DNA of 64,000 nt, from positions 434,001-498,000 of the forward strand of contig NZ_FNSF01000005.1 of assembly GCF_900105455.1 (NCBI RefSeq), in the 5' to 3' direction. The DNA is from Tenacibaculum sp. MAR_2009_124. Its GTDB lineage: Bacteria; Bacteroidota; Bacteroidia; Flavobacteriales; Flavobacteriaceae. Numbering within the stretch: the stretch's first letter is position 1; every line of letters starts with the position of its first letter. A program made the translations under genes and the position numbers. Positions 46,607-54,526 of the stretch are shown here, in pieces. The notes below the pieces were generated by a model. That model was not told the DNA's origin. It did no database searches and was given only the letters and a program-made list of their open reading frames with translations.

Positions 46607-47030
46607 TCTTTTTGAATTGTGCGTGCAAATATACATAAACTATTCAAATATCAAACACAAATTATTGGTATTTACAACCTCAATTCTATAGCTCCCTGTA
46701 AATCAGAAATTTTCCCATAAAAAAAAGCTCTCGAACGAGAGCTTACAACTAAATTCTATTTTAAAACCCTTCTAAAATTTTAAATAGATTGCTAATGCTC
46801 AGCAAACATATACACTTTCCTTAGAGTCTCTGTTAACATAATATTATCTGTTTCTTAAAAAATCCCTCAACAAATGGCGCAATTTTCATATTCTTAATGC
46901 AACTCTATTTTAACGAAAACTAAAACACCTATTTAGTAACTAGTTCACAAACACTTTCAAAAGACTCAGAAGATTTCGGCTACAGAATTCAAAAAAAATC
47001 TGTTAACTTAGCGTACTTAATTATTTTACA
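46607..47030. other. 424-bp gap between tRNA-Leu and the M20 dipeptidase
   Basis: No gene of normal size. It contains one strong hairpin directed to the minus strand (46722-46742) and a candidate small RNA in front of it. On the + strand it contains the AT-rich leader of the dipeptidase gene, with no clear promoter. Confidence 0.6.
46720..46797 (-). ncRNA. Candidate small RNA with its own terminator
   Basis: On the minus strand a perfect -7 box TATGTTTG (46810-46803) is followed ~60 bp later by the hairpin AAGCTCTCG-TT-CGAGAGCTT and a run of seven T. In between lies an AT-rich inverted repeat, TCTATTT ... AAATAGA (46756-46785). No annotated minus-strand gene feeds this terminator. The RNA would be about 75 nt. 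Two tiny frames (18 and 15 codons) lie upstream of the box and are not convincing. Confidence 0.35.
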
Positions 47031-48419
47031 ATGCAAACTATTCAAGACTATATAACCAACCATAAACAGCGCTTTTTAAATGAGCTTATTGAGCTTCTTA
47101 AAATACCATCGGTAAGTGCTGATCCTGCTTTTAACCAAGATGTACTTAATACTGCTGACAGTGTCAAAAACAGCTTAGAAAAAGCTGGTTGCGACAAAGT
47201 TGAAATTTGTGAAACCCCAGGATACCCAATTGTTTATGGTGAAAAAATTATAGATCCAAACCTTCCTACTGTATTGGTTTATGGTCATTATGACGTTCAA
47301 CCTGCGGACCCTATTGATTTATGGGACTCTCCTCCTTTTGAACCCGTTATAAAGAAAACAGAGACTCATCCTGATGGGGCCATTTTTGCAAGAGGGGCAT
47401 GTGACGACAAAGGTCAAATGTACATGCATGTAAAAGCTTTGGAATACATGACAAAAACAGGAAACCTTCCTTGTAATGTAAAGTTTATGATTGAAGGTGA
47501 AGAAGAAGTTGGGTCGGAAAGTTTAGCTTGGTTCGTTCCAAGAAACAAGGAAAAATTAGCCAATGATGTTATCTTAATTTCTGATACAGGAATGATTGCT
47601 AACAATATTCCTTCTATTACAACTGGTTTAAGAGGCTTAAGTTATGTTGAAGTTGAAGTAACTGGACCAAATAGAGACTTACATTCTGGATTGTACGGAG
47701 GTGCTGTAGCGAACCCTATTAACGTATTGACTAAAATGATTGCTTCATTACATGATGAAAACAAACATATTACCATTCCTGGCTTTTATGATAAGGTTGA
47801 AGAATTGTCAAGAGAAGAACGAGATGAAATGGCAAAAGCTCCATTCTCACTTGAAGATTATAAAAACGCTTTAGCTATTGATGCAGTATATGGTGAAGAA
47901 GGCTTCTCGACCAACGAACGAAATTCTATTCGTCCTACGCTAGATGTTAACGGAATTTGGGGTGGTTATACTGGTGAAGGAGCAAAAACTGTTATTGCAA
48001 GCAAGGCTTATGCTAAAATTTCAATGCGTTTAGTTCCTAACCAAGAGTGGCGAGAGATTACTGAGTTATTTAAAAATCATTTTGAAAGTATCGCCCCTGA
48101 AGGTGTTTCGGTAAAAGTAACACCACATCACGGAGGTCAAGGATATGTAACTCCAATTGACAATATAGCCTACCAAGCAGCTAGTAAAGCTTATGAAGCA
48201 ACCTTTGGTGTAACTCCTATTCCGCAACGTAGCGGAGGTAGCATCCCTATTGTTGCTTTGTTTGAAGAAGAACTAAAGAGCAAAACTATTTTGATGGGAT
48301 TCGGCTTAAACTCTGATGCCATTCACTCTCCAAACGAACATTTCGGAGTTTGGAATTATTTGAAAGGTATTGAAACAATTCCTTACTTCTATAAATATTT
48401 TACGGAATTAAGTAAATAA
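47031..48419 (+). CDS. M20 family dipeptidase
   Basis: A 462-residue cytosolic metallopeptidase. Zinc ligands lie in VYGHYDVQPADP (about 82-93), FARGACDDKGQM (about 120-131), IEGEEEVGSES (catalytic Glu and ligand), ISDTGMI and the final DAIHSPNEHFGVWNY. The dimerisation domain occupies the middle (GLYGGAVANPINVLTKMI). It hydrolyses dipeptides or similar. It is single-gene, with a terminator 12 bp downstream. Confidence 0.93.
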   Translation: MQTIQDYITNHKQRFLNELIELLKIPSVSADPAFNQDVLNTADSVKNSLEKAGCDKVEICETPGYPIVYGEKIIDPNLPTVLVYGHYDVQPADPIDLWDSPPFEPVIKKTETHPDGAIFARGACDDKGQMYMHVKALEYMTKTGNLPCNVKFMIEGEEEVGSESLAWFVPRNKEKLANDVILISDTGMIANNIPSITTGLRGLSYVEVEVTGPNRDLHSGLYGGAVANPINVLTKMIASLHDENKHITIPGFYDKVEELSREERDEMAKAPFSLEDYKNALAIDAVYGEEGFSTNERNSIRPTLDVNGIWGGYTGEGAKTVIASKAYAKISMRLVPNQEWREITELFKNHFESIAPEGVSVKVTPHHGGQGYVTPIDNIAYQAASKAYEATFGVTPIPQRSGGSIPIVALFEEELKSKTILMGFGLNSDAIHSPNEHFGVWNYLKGIETIPYFYKYFTELSK

Positions 48420-48430
48420 TAATACTAAAA

Positions 48431-48465
48431 AAAATCCCATTTTTAAAAAGTAAAAATGGGATTTT
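48431..48465. terminator. Terminator after the M20 dipeptidase
   Basis: AAAATCCCATTTTT / AAAAATGGGATTTT, a fourteen-pair stem with a seven-base loop and flanking A/T runs. It can act for the convergent gene at 48483-49049 as well. Confidence 0.88.
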
Positions 48466-48482
48466 TTATAAAGAGTTTTGTC

Positions 48483-49049
48483 TTATTTTTTAATTCTCTC
48501 ATAGTTTCTTTCAGCTCTTTCATATTCTCTTTTAGCACGCTCTAATCTTCGTTTTGCACTTTCTTTTCTCGCTTTCTCTGATTCACGTACACTTTCACCA
48601 TTAATCACATACTTAAGTTCTTTTCCAATAGCTACAATCCTTTCTTGAAAACCTGTTGAAGTCATTTCTTTATCTACATAAATTCTCACAACACCTTCAC
48701 TTACCCTACACTTAAAGGCTTCTTCATTATTTTTCAAAACACTCCAAAAAGAAGTCCCATTGCTATTTGTAAACTTCATTTCTTTGAATTTATTCTGAAG
48801 AAAATTTCTCACGTCAGCGGTAACTTCATTATTAAAGGAAGCTCTAAATTTATAGATAGTATTGGTGCTTTTTACCGAAATAGAACTAGAACTGTTACGT
48901 TTATTTCTTTTTGTTGAAGTGTTATAGGAATAACTCCTTCCTTCAGTGGCACTATGTACTTCTGTTGGAGGTTGGGGTGGCTCTGGTGTTTCTTGAGCTT
49001 TCATAAATATTGATGTCAAAAAAAGTACTAAACACATTAAAGTTTTCAT
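48483..49049 (-). CDS. Exported helical protein of unknown function
   Basis: A 188-residue protein with a signal peptide (MKTLMCLVLFLTSIFMKAQE). A Pro-rich and Ser/Asn-rich linker follows (about 22-60). A small domain (about 65-150: IYKFRASFNNEVTADVRNFL ... CRVSEGVVRIYVDKEM) resembles a compact alpha/beta fold. The C-terminal charged helix is rich in Arg, Glu and Lys (KRRLERAKREYERAERNYER). No family is recognised. It is probably periplasmic. Confidence 0.7.
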   Translation of the reverse strand: MKTLMCLVLFLTSIFMKAQETPEPPQPPTEVHSATEGRSYSYNTSTKRNKRNSSSSISVKSTNTIYKFRASFNNEVTADVRNFLQNKFKEMKFTNSNGTSFWSVLKNNEEAFKCRVSEGVVRIYVDKEMTSTGFQERIVAIGKELKYVINGESVRESEKARKESAKRRLERAKREYERAERNYERIKK

Positions 49050-49150
49050 AATTATTAATTTTAAAGTTATACGTTATTTTTAAATACTAGGGATCCCATT
49101 CCTGTAAAAAACATTACAGAAACCCTTTATTTTTTTTATGTTTTAAATGA

Positions 49151-49849
49151 TTATTTTTTTGTAGAATCTAACTTAAATTCAAGCCCAACCCCTCTTACAC
49201 TTTCAATTTTAATTGAAGAATCTTCTTTAAAATACTTTCGTAACCGACTAATAAACACATCCATACTTCTACCAGTAAAAAAATCATCGGTTCCCCAAAC
49301 AGCTTGTAATATTTTATCTCTTTTCAACAATTGATTTTTATGTTGAACCAAAAATTGAACAAGTTGTGCCTCTTTTTCAGTCAACCGTTGAACAGTTTCT
49401 TTATAAGTGAGTTCGAGTTTTTCCTTGTTAAACTGATACTTTCCGATAGCAAAATCATTTTCCGAGAAATGAGCAAGCCCCTTCTTCTGAGTTCTTTTGA
49501 TAATATTTTGTAAACGCAGAATAAGTTCCTCCGCCTCAAAAGGCTTTATAATGTAATCGTCTGCCCCTAATTTCAATCCCTTTATTTTATCCTCCTTTTG
49601 ACTTCGAGCAGTTAAAAACACAAAGGGCATTTCAGGATTCAGTTCAATAACCTTCTCTGCTAACGAGAATCCATCTAACTTGGGCATCATTACATCAAAA
49701 ACACAAATATCAAATTCGTTTTTATGAAATACCTCCATGGCCTCTTCTCCATCTTTCGCCCAAGTAACCTTAAACTCGTATAAGCTTAAATATTGTTGTA
49801 AAATATTGCCAAAATCAATATCATCTTCAGCTAACAAAACTCGTTTCAT
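49151..49849 (-). CDS. OmpR-family response regulator
   Basis: A 232-residue regulator. The receiver (about 1-118) has acidic EDD at 8-10, the phosphorylated Asp in FDVMMPKLDGF (about 54), the Thr/Ser in FLTARS and Lys in IIKPFEAEEL. A winged-helix DNA-binding domain (about 130-228) follows with RLTEKEAQLVQFL and GRSMDVFISRLRKYF. It overlaps its kinase gene by 4 bp (ATGA). It could bind the GTTAACC direct repeats upstream of the kinase. Confidence 0.93.
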   Translation of the reverse strand: MKRVLLAEDDIDFGNILQQYLSLYEFKVTWAKDGEEAMEVFHKNEFDICVFDVMMPKLDGFSLAEKVIELNPEMPFVFLTARSQKEDKIKGLKLGADDYIIKPFEAEELILRLQNIIKRTQKKGLAHFSENDFAIGKYQFNKEKLELTYKETVQRLTEKEAQLVQFLVQHKNQLLKRDKILQAVWGTDDFFTGRSMDVFISRLRKYFKEDSSIKIESVRGVGLEFKLDSTKK

Positions 49850-51219
49850 GCCATAGGAATTTTAATTGTTATCGTTGTTCCTTTAGAAGGTTGACTTTCC
49901 AAAGTAACAACTCCTTTATGAGCTTTAACTATTTGATTTACATAATACAATCCCAAACCTAAACCTTTTACATTATGCACGGTATTGTTATCTATTCGAT
50001 AAAACTTATCAAATACTCTTTTCTGTTGATCTTTAGCTATTCCTACTCCATTGTCTACCATGATAATACTAAAATATCTCTCCGATTTTTCCGTAGAAAC
50101 CGCAATAGTATCCGCTCCATATTTTACAGCATTATCCAACACATTCAGCACAACCGTATTAAATTGAAACTTATCTATCATTAATACAATATTCTCTTTG
50201 GAAAGATGACTCGAGAGAGTAATACCTGCATGTTGCAAATGATAATCGTTAATTAAGTTTTCTAACCAAATTTTAACATACACTTCCTCTTTTTCCAGTT
50301 GAATATCTTCAAAACCTAGCGAGTTATGTACCACTTGATCTATTACCTTTTGTAATCGATTTCTTTGTCTGTCAATAGTTGCTATAGTAGATTGCACAAT
50401 AGCTTCGTTTTTCTGAACGTTTTTATCTTGTAATGTTTTCGTAGCAATGCTTAATGTAGCTAAAGGAGTTTTAAGTTCATGAGTAATATTGTTTACAAAA
50501 TCGGTTTTTATATCTGCGTTTTTTTTCTGCTTTATAAAGGAATAAAAAGCCAACACGAATAATACAACAATCGTTACTATTGAACCAATACTTGCCAACA
50601 ACACCCAAAACATTCGACTTAAAACTACTAATTTCCAATTCTTAACATCTATATAACTCTTTGTTGTTATTACAAAACCCAGCTTTTCATCTTTAATAGA
50701 AAGATTACTATTTTCTTCTTTAGAAGAACTCATTGTAGACCATTCTCCTTTATTTATATGATATCTGGTATCTTCATTTAGTGAATCTCCAAAAAGCAAT
50801 ACGGGCTCATTCTTTGCGCTCACCAAAGTATCTTTTCCCAATTCATTAATAAGTATAGCATTTGTAATATTCTTCTGATATGATACTGGAAATGTGAGCT
50901 CTTTCTTTTGTATTATATTCTTAAAGTAGCTTTTGAAGCTATCGTTTAAACTATCCCTTTTCTTGTAAAACAGCGTAAATAATTTTTCATTAGAAGTAAA
51001 ACTACCTTCGTATTCTGAAACGACTTGCTTTAAAATTGCTGCGTAAGCCTCATCCCATTGGTCCGTTTTTTCCAGAAACTTTAGCTCCTGCTTCATTTCT
51101 TTAAAAAAGACATCACGTTGTAACTTAAATGTATTCTCAATTAAAGAATATTGAATAACAGATAAGGTTACTAATGCTATAATCGATACGATTATTAATA
51201 TGTTTATTCTTGTTTTCAC
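49846..51219 (-). CDS. Sensor histidine kinase
   Basis: A 457-residue inner-membrane kinase. TM1 is about 7-25 and TM2 about 208-230 (SIGSIVTIVVLFVLAFYSF), enclosing a ~180-residue extracytoplasmic sensor. The H box is NNITHELKTPLATLS (about 245). The N box is NVLDNAVKYGAD, G1 is VDNGVGIAKDQQ, the F box is FDKFYR and G2 is GLGLGLYYV. The start is GTG at 51219. It pairs with the response regulator that follows; the signal is unknown. No HAMP domain is obvious. Confidence 0.92.
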   Translation of the reverse strand: MKTRINILIIVSIIALVTLSVIQYSLIENTFKLQRDVFFKEMKQELKFLEKTDQWDEAYAAILKQVVSEYEGSFTSNEKLFTLFYKKRDSLNDSFKSYFKNIIQKKELTFPVSYQKNITNAILINELGKDTLVSAKNEPVLLFGDSLNEDTRYHINKGEWSTMSSSKEENSNLSIKDEKLGFVITTKSYIDVKNWKLVVLSRMFWVLLASIGSIVTIVVLFVLAFYSFIKQKKNADIKTDFVNNITHELKTPLATLSIATKTLQDKNVQKNEAIVQSTIATIDRQRNRLQKVIDQVVHNSLGFEDIQLEKEEVYVKIWLENLINDYHLQHAGITLSSHLSKENIVLMIDKFQFNTVVLNVLDNAVKYGADTIAVSTEKSERYFSIIMVDNGVGIAKDQQKRVFDKFYRIDNNTVHNVKGLGLGLYYVNQIVKAHKGVVTLESQPSKGTTITIKIPMA

Positions 51220-51267
51220 ATTTCAAAAGTAATAGAAACTTCAGATAATCAATCATAAAAAGAGACC

Positions 51268-51292
51268 GTTAACCTAGCGTTAACCGTTAACC
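51268..51292 (-). promoter_or_regulatory. GTTAACC direct repeats upstream of the two-component operon
   Basis: GTTAACC occurs at 51268, 51279 and 51286. The first spacing, 11 bp, is that of OmpR-type half-sites. A minus-strand -7-like box TACTTTTG lies at 51231-51224. This may be an autoregulatory site of the response regulator. Confidence 0.4.
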
Positions 51293-51353
51293 TATTTAAA
51301 CGAGTTCATTAACATACAAGATTATAAAAAGCGTTTTCTGAATATTTTAACAC

Positions 51354-51396
51354 TTCTACACTTGTAGAACTAAAAATTATCTCTACATTTGTAGAG
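51354..51396 (+). promoter_or_regulatory. BlaI-type operator-promoter
   Basis: Two perfect 16-bp palindromes of the TACA-n2-TGTA type: TTCTACACTTGTAGAA (51354-51369) and CTCTACATTTGTAGAG (51381-51396), 27 bp centre to centre. The -33 TTG (51362-51364) is inside the first and the -7 box TACATTTG (51384-51391) is inside the second. A half site TGTAGAG lies at the start codon. Confidence 0.85.
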
Positions 51397-51416
51397 TAAA
51401 TTCTAAACATGTAGAG

Positions 51417-51788
51417 ATGCAACTATCAAAAACAGAAGAACAAGTAATGCAATACTTATGGAAACTTGAAAAAGCTTTTATGAAAGATATACTCGCTGAG
51501 TTTCCAGAACCTAAACCGGCTAACACAACAGTTGCAACACTACTTAAACGAATGAAGGATAAAGGATTTATCGACTACAAACTATATGGAAAATCAAGAG
51601 AGTATTTCCCTCTAGTAAAAAAATCGGATTATTTCTCAAAACATGTCAAAGGATTAATTAAAAACTTCTTTAATAACTCCGCAAGTCAATTTGCTTCGTT
51701 CTTTACCTCTGAAACAGATTTATCCGTTACAGAACTTGAGAATTTAAAAGAGCTTATCGATAACCAAATAAATGAGCAAAAAAAATGA
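51417..51788 (+). CDS. BlaI/MecI family transcriptional repressor
   Basis: A 123-residue winged-helix repressor. The N-terminal DNA-binding domain (about 1-72) has LSKTEEQVMQYLWKLEKAF, then NTTVATLLKRMKDKGFIDY. The C-terminal helical part forms the dimer and, in the family, is cut when a BlaR1-type sensor is activated. The promoter contains two matching palindromic operators, indicating autorepression. It overlaps the M56 peptidase gene by 4 bp (ATGA). Confidence 0.93.
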   Translation: MQLSKTEEQVMQYLWKLEKAFMKDILAEFPEPKPANTTVATLLKRMKDKGFIDYKLYGKSREYFPLVKKSDYFSKHVKGLIKNFFNNSASQFASFFTSETDLSVTELENLKELIDNQINEQKK

Positions 51789-53257
51789 TTTTATATATTT
51801 TAAAAACGATCACTTGCTTATCACTGCTATTAGTGTTCTACCATTTCTTTCTTGAAAAGGAAAAAATGCATCGATTTAATCGTTTCTACTTATTGGGAAG
51901 TATTATTACTTCATTTTTAATTCCTTTATTCATAATAGAAACAACTGTGGCCATCCCCATTGAATCTGAATATATAGACAACACATTCATTACCGCTACT
52001 TCAGAAAAGCAATCAATAAATTATCTAAACTACTTCCTATATATTTGGTTTATAGTATCAGGAATACTTTTGATTAGATTCTTCAAAAATCTTTGGAATC
52101 TCATAAAAATCATAAAAAACAATCAAAAAATACAATACAAAAAAGCCACTTTGATATTGGTAGACGATTCTATTAGTCCCTACACTTTTTGGAACTATAT
52201 TTTTATCAACAAAAAGGAATTTGAAAATAAAGAAATAGAAAAAGAATTATTTACTCATGAACTAACGCATGTTACTCAAAGGCACACCTTTGATATTATT
52301 ATCCTTGAGCTGCTTTTAATTAGTTTTTGGTTTAATCCAATGTTTTATTTACTTAAAAAATACATTCGCCTAAACCATGAGTTTTTAGCTGACAATAACG
52401 TAATTATATTACACAACAATATTTCCGAGTACCAACACTTATTATTAAACAAAGCTGCTTGGAACAACAATTATTACTTGGCCAGTAATTTCAATTATTC
52501 ATTAACAAAAAAACGATTAGTTATGATGACAACTAACAGTTCAAAAACGAAAATTCTGCTAAAAAAATTAGCAGTAGTGCCTTTAATTGCTGGATTTACT
52601 TTTGTATTTGCAGAAAGAGTTGAAGCTCAGCAAAAGCAACGCACTCTTAAAGAAGTTAAATCAAAAGATGATAAAGTAAAAGATGTTCATGTTTATAATG
52701 ACAAGGTCACTTACACTTACGAAAGTGGTAAAACGATTGTAAAAAAACGATCTCATTTAACAGAGGCTGAAAAGCAACAACTTCCGCCTCCACCTCCAAC
52801 ATCAAAAATAAAAGGAAAAATCCCTCCTCCACCTAAAAAGTTAAAGGAAAAGAGTAAAATTCCACCACCACCGCCACACGAAACTGATCACCATAAAAAA
52901 AGTAACGAAATTGCACTTACCAGAGTTACTGCGGAAGGAATGAAGTATCACAATCGATTCGGGTCGAGAGTTACCAAAGATGGAAGAGTCATGAAGCCAG
53001 AAGAGCTGAGAAAAGAAAAAATGATTTTAAAGGAAAAAGCACGCAAGAGCAAAAGAGTTTTAAGTGAGGTAAAACAACATAAAAGAGAACTTTCTAAACG
53101 TCCGTCAAAGGCAATCGCAGAGGAAAAACAAATAAAGACAAACCTTATACCTCCTGTCACTTTTGTGCACCTTCAAAATAAAATACTCACTCCCAGTAAA
53201 AAGTTAAAAGAAACTAGACTATGGTTGCCGAAAAACCAATCTGGCACGACAAACTAA
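51785..53257 (+). CDS. BlaR1-type M56 membrane peptidase
   Basis: A 490-residue membrane protein. Helices lie at about 3-18, 33-55 and 90-105, then the zinc protease motif HELTHVTQRH (about 158-167) with a downstream Glu (LNHEFLADN). A further helix lies near 270. The extracytoplasmic C-terminal half has no penicillin-binding sensor domain. Instead it carries Pro-rich segments (QLPPPPPTSK, KIPPPPPHET) and a basic Lys/Arg-rich tail. It probably senses an envelope signal, not specifically a beta-lactam, and cleaves the BlaI-type repressor. Confidence 0.88.
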   Translation: MILYILKTITCLSLLLVFYHFFLEKEKMHRFNRFYLLGSIITSFLIPLFIIETTVAIPIESEYIDNTFITATSEKQSINYLNYFLYIWFIVSGILLIRFFKNLWNLIKIIKNNQKIQYKKATLILVDDSISPYTFWNYIFINKKEFENKEIEKELFTHELTHVTQRHTFDIIILELLLISFWFNPMFYLLKKYIRLNHEFLADNNVIILHNNISEYQHLLLNKAAWNNNYYLASNFNYSLTKKRLVMMTTNSSKTKILLKKLAVVPLIAGFTFVFAERVEAQQKQRTLKEVKSKDDKVKDVHVYNDKVTYTYESGKTIVKKRSHLTEAEKQQLPPPPPTSKIKGKIPPPPKKLKEKSKIPPPPPHETDHHKKSNEIALTRVTAEGMKYHNRFGSRVTKDGRVMKPEELRKEKMILKEKARKSKRVLSEVKQHKRELSKRPSKAIAEEKQIKTNLIPPVTFVHLQNKILTPSKKLKETRLWLPKNQSGTTN

Positions 53258-53377
53258 TAGGTGGTCTAGTGATCCAGAATCGCTGATGTAAAAGTACAAA
53301 AGATCAATTTTATGTTAAAAACAGTTGAAAAACACTGTTTTCTGTAACATTTTCAATAAAGAATCGTTTTAATATAT

Positions 53378-54477
53378 ATGTTAAAACGGTTTTTTCTTAT
53401 TTGCTCTGGAGCTGACCTGCCCCTTCTAGATGAATGTTCCAATGGAGAGCAAAACAAATATGTTGGCATTGGGGCAACCATTTTCTTTACTGCCTTTATG
53501 GCTGCCATTGCTGGTAGTTATGCTTTATATACTGTTTTCGAAAACATCTATACATCCATTATTTTTGGTATTATTTGGGGTTATTAATCTTTAACCTTGA
53601 TCGTTATATCGTTTCAACAATGCGCAAAAAGGACAACTTTAAAACAGAGTTTTTACAGGCGCTTCCCCGAATTATCTTGGCTATCATCATTGCTGTTGTT
53701 ATCTCAAAACCATTGGAGTTAAAAATTTTTGAAAAAGAAATCAATCAAGTTCTTCTGGTAGAAAAAAACAAAATGACACTCGATAACAAATTGCAAATTG
53801 CTCAACAATTCGACCCAGAAATAGCTAAATACAATACTGATATAGCACAACTAAAAAACGAAATAACAGCGAAAGAAAATGAAGTAAATACTTTGTATGA
53901 CACCTATATTGCAGAAGCTGAAGGAAGAAAAGGGACGAAACTTATAGGAAAAGGACCTGTATATAAAGAGAAAAGAGAAAAACACGATCAAGCACTCAAA
54001 GACCTCTCTGCTCTCAAAGAAATTAACAAGACTAAAATAAGGGAAAAGGAATCGAAAATAACACAATTAAAAGAACAACAAGAGTCTTCAGAACAAAGTG
54101 CTCAACCAATCATATCGAACGTTGACGGCTTAATGGCCAGAGTAAGTGCCTTGAACAAACTACCTTGGTTACCCTCATTTTTTATTTTCTTATTATTTCT
54201 AGCAATTGAAACAGCTCCCATCCTTTCAAAACTAATAAGTTCTAAAAGCGAATACGATTACAAGTTTGAACATCAAGAATCTGGTGTAATTACATGGATA
54301 AAACAGCAGAGTTTTCAAAAAAACAAACATTTAGAAACTGATAAAGAAATTACTAATAAAGTATATGAAGATCTTAAAAACGAAGAAGAAATCTACAATC
54401 ATAAGCAAAAATTAGCAAGACAATTACTCAAATCACAAGCCGATTCCTTTTTGCAAAAACAACAAAAACTTTTATAA
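53378..54477 (+). pseudogene. DUF4407 membrane protein, split by a 1-base deletion
   Basis: The first frame (53378-53587) ends FGIIWGY-stop. The second (from about 53575, an artificial TTG start) continues GLLIFNLDRYIVSTMRKK. Joined, IIWGLLIFNLDRYIV is the expected DUF4407 sequence, so one G is missing from the run TGGGGTTATTA. The protein would have TM helices near 30-75, 100-125 and 275-300, a long coiled-coil loop (about 125-265) and a helical tail. DUF4407 proteins are membrane proteins of unknown function. Sequencing error and real mutation cannot be told apart here. Confidence 0.8.
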
Positions 54478-54491
54478 TTTCTTTTTTTTTG

Positions 54492-54499
54492 TAAATTTG
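54492..54499 (+). promoter_or_regulatory. Predicted -7 box of the DUF3857 gene
   Basis: TAAATTTG matches TAnnTTTG, 28 bp before the ATG at 54527. No -33 TTTG is found at the right distance. Confidence 0.45.
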
Positions 54500-54526
54500 T
54501 GCATTATTTGTTAAATAAATAATTGC

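Noticed and set aside
46746..47000. Small peptides of 15-18 codons on the minus strand
   Set aside because: Too short, no sign of conservation visible, and upstream of the box that would start the small RNA.
51785..53257. Beta-lactam resistance sensor
   Set aside because: HELTH protease and helices are present, but there is no penicillin-binding domain and no beta-lactamase gene nearby.
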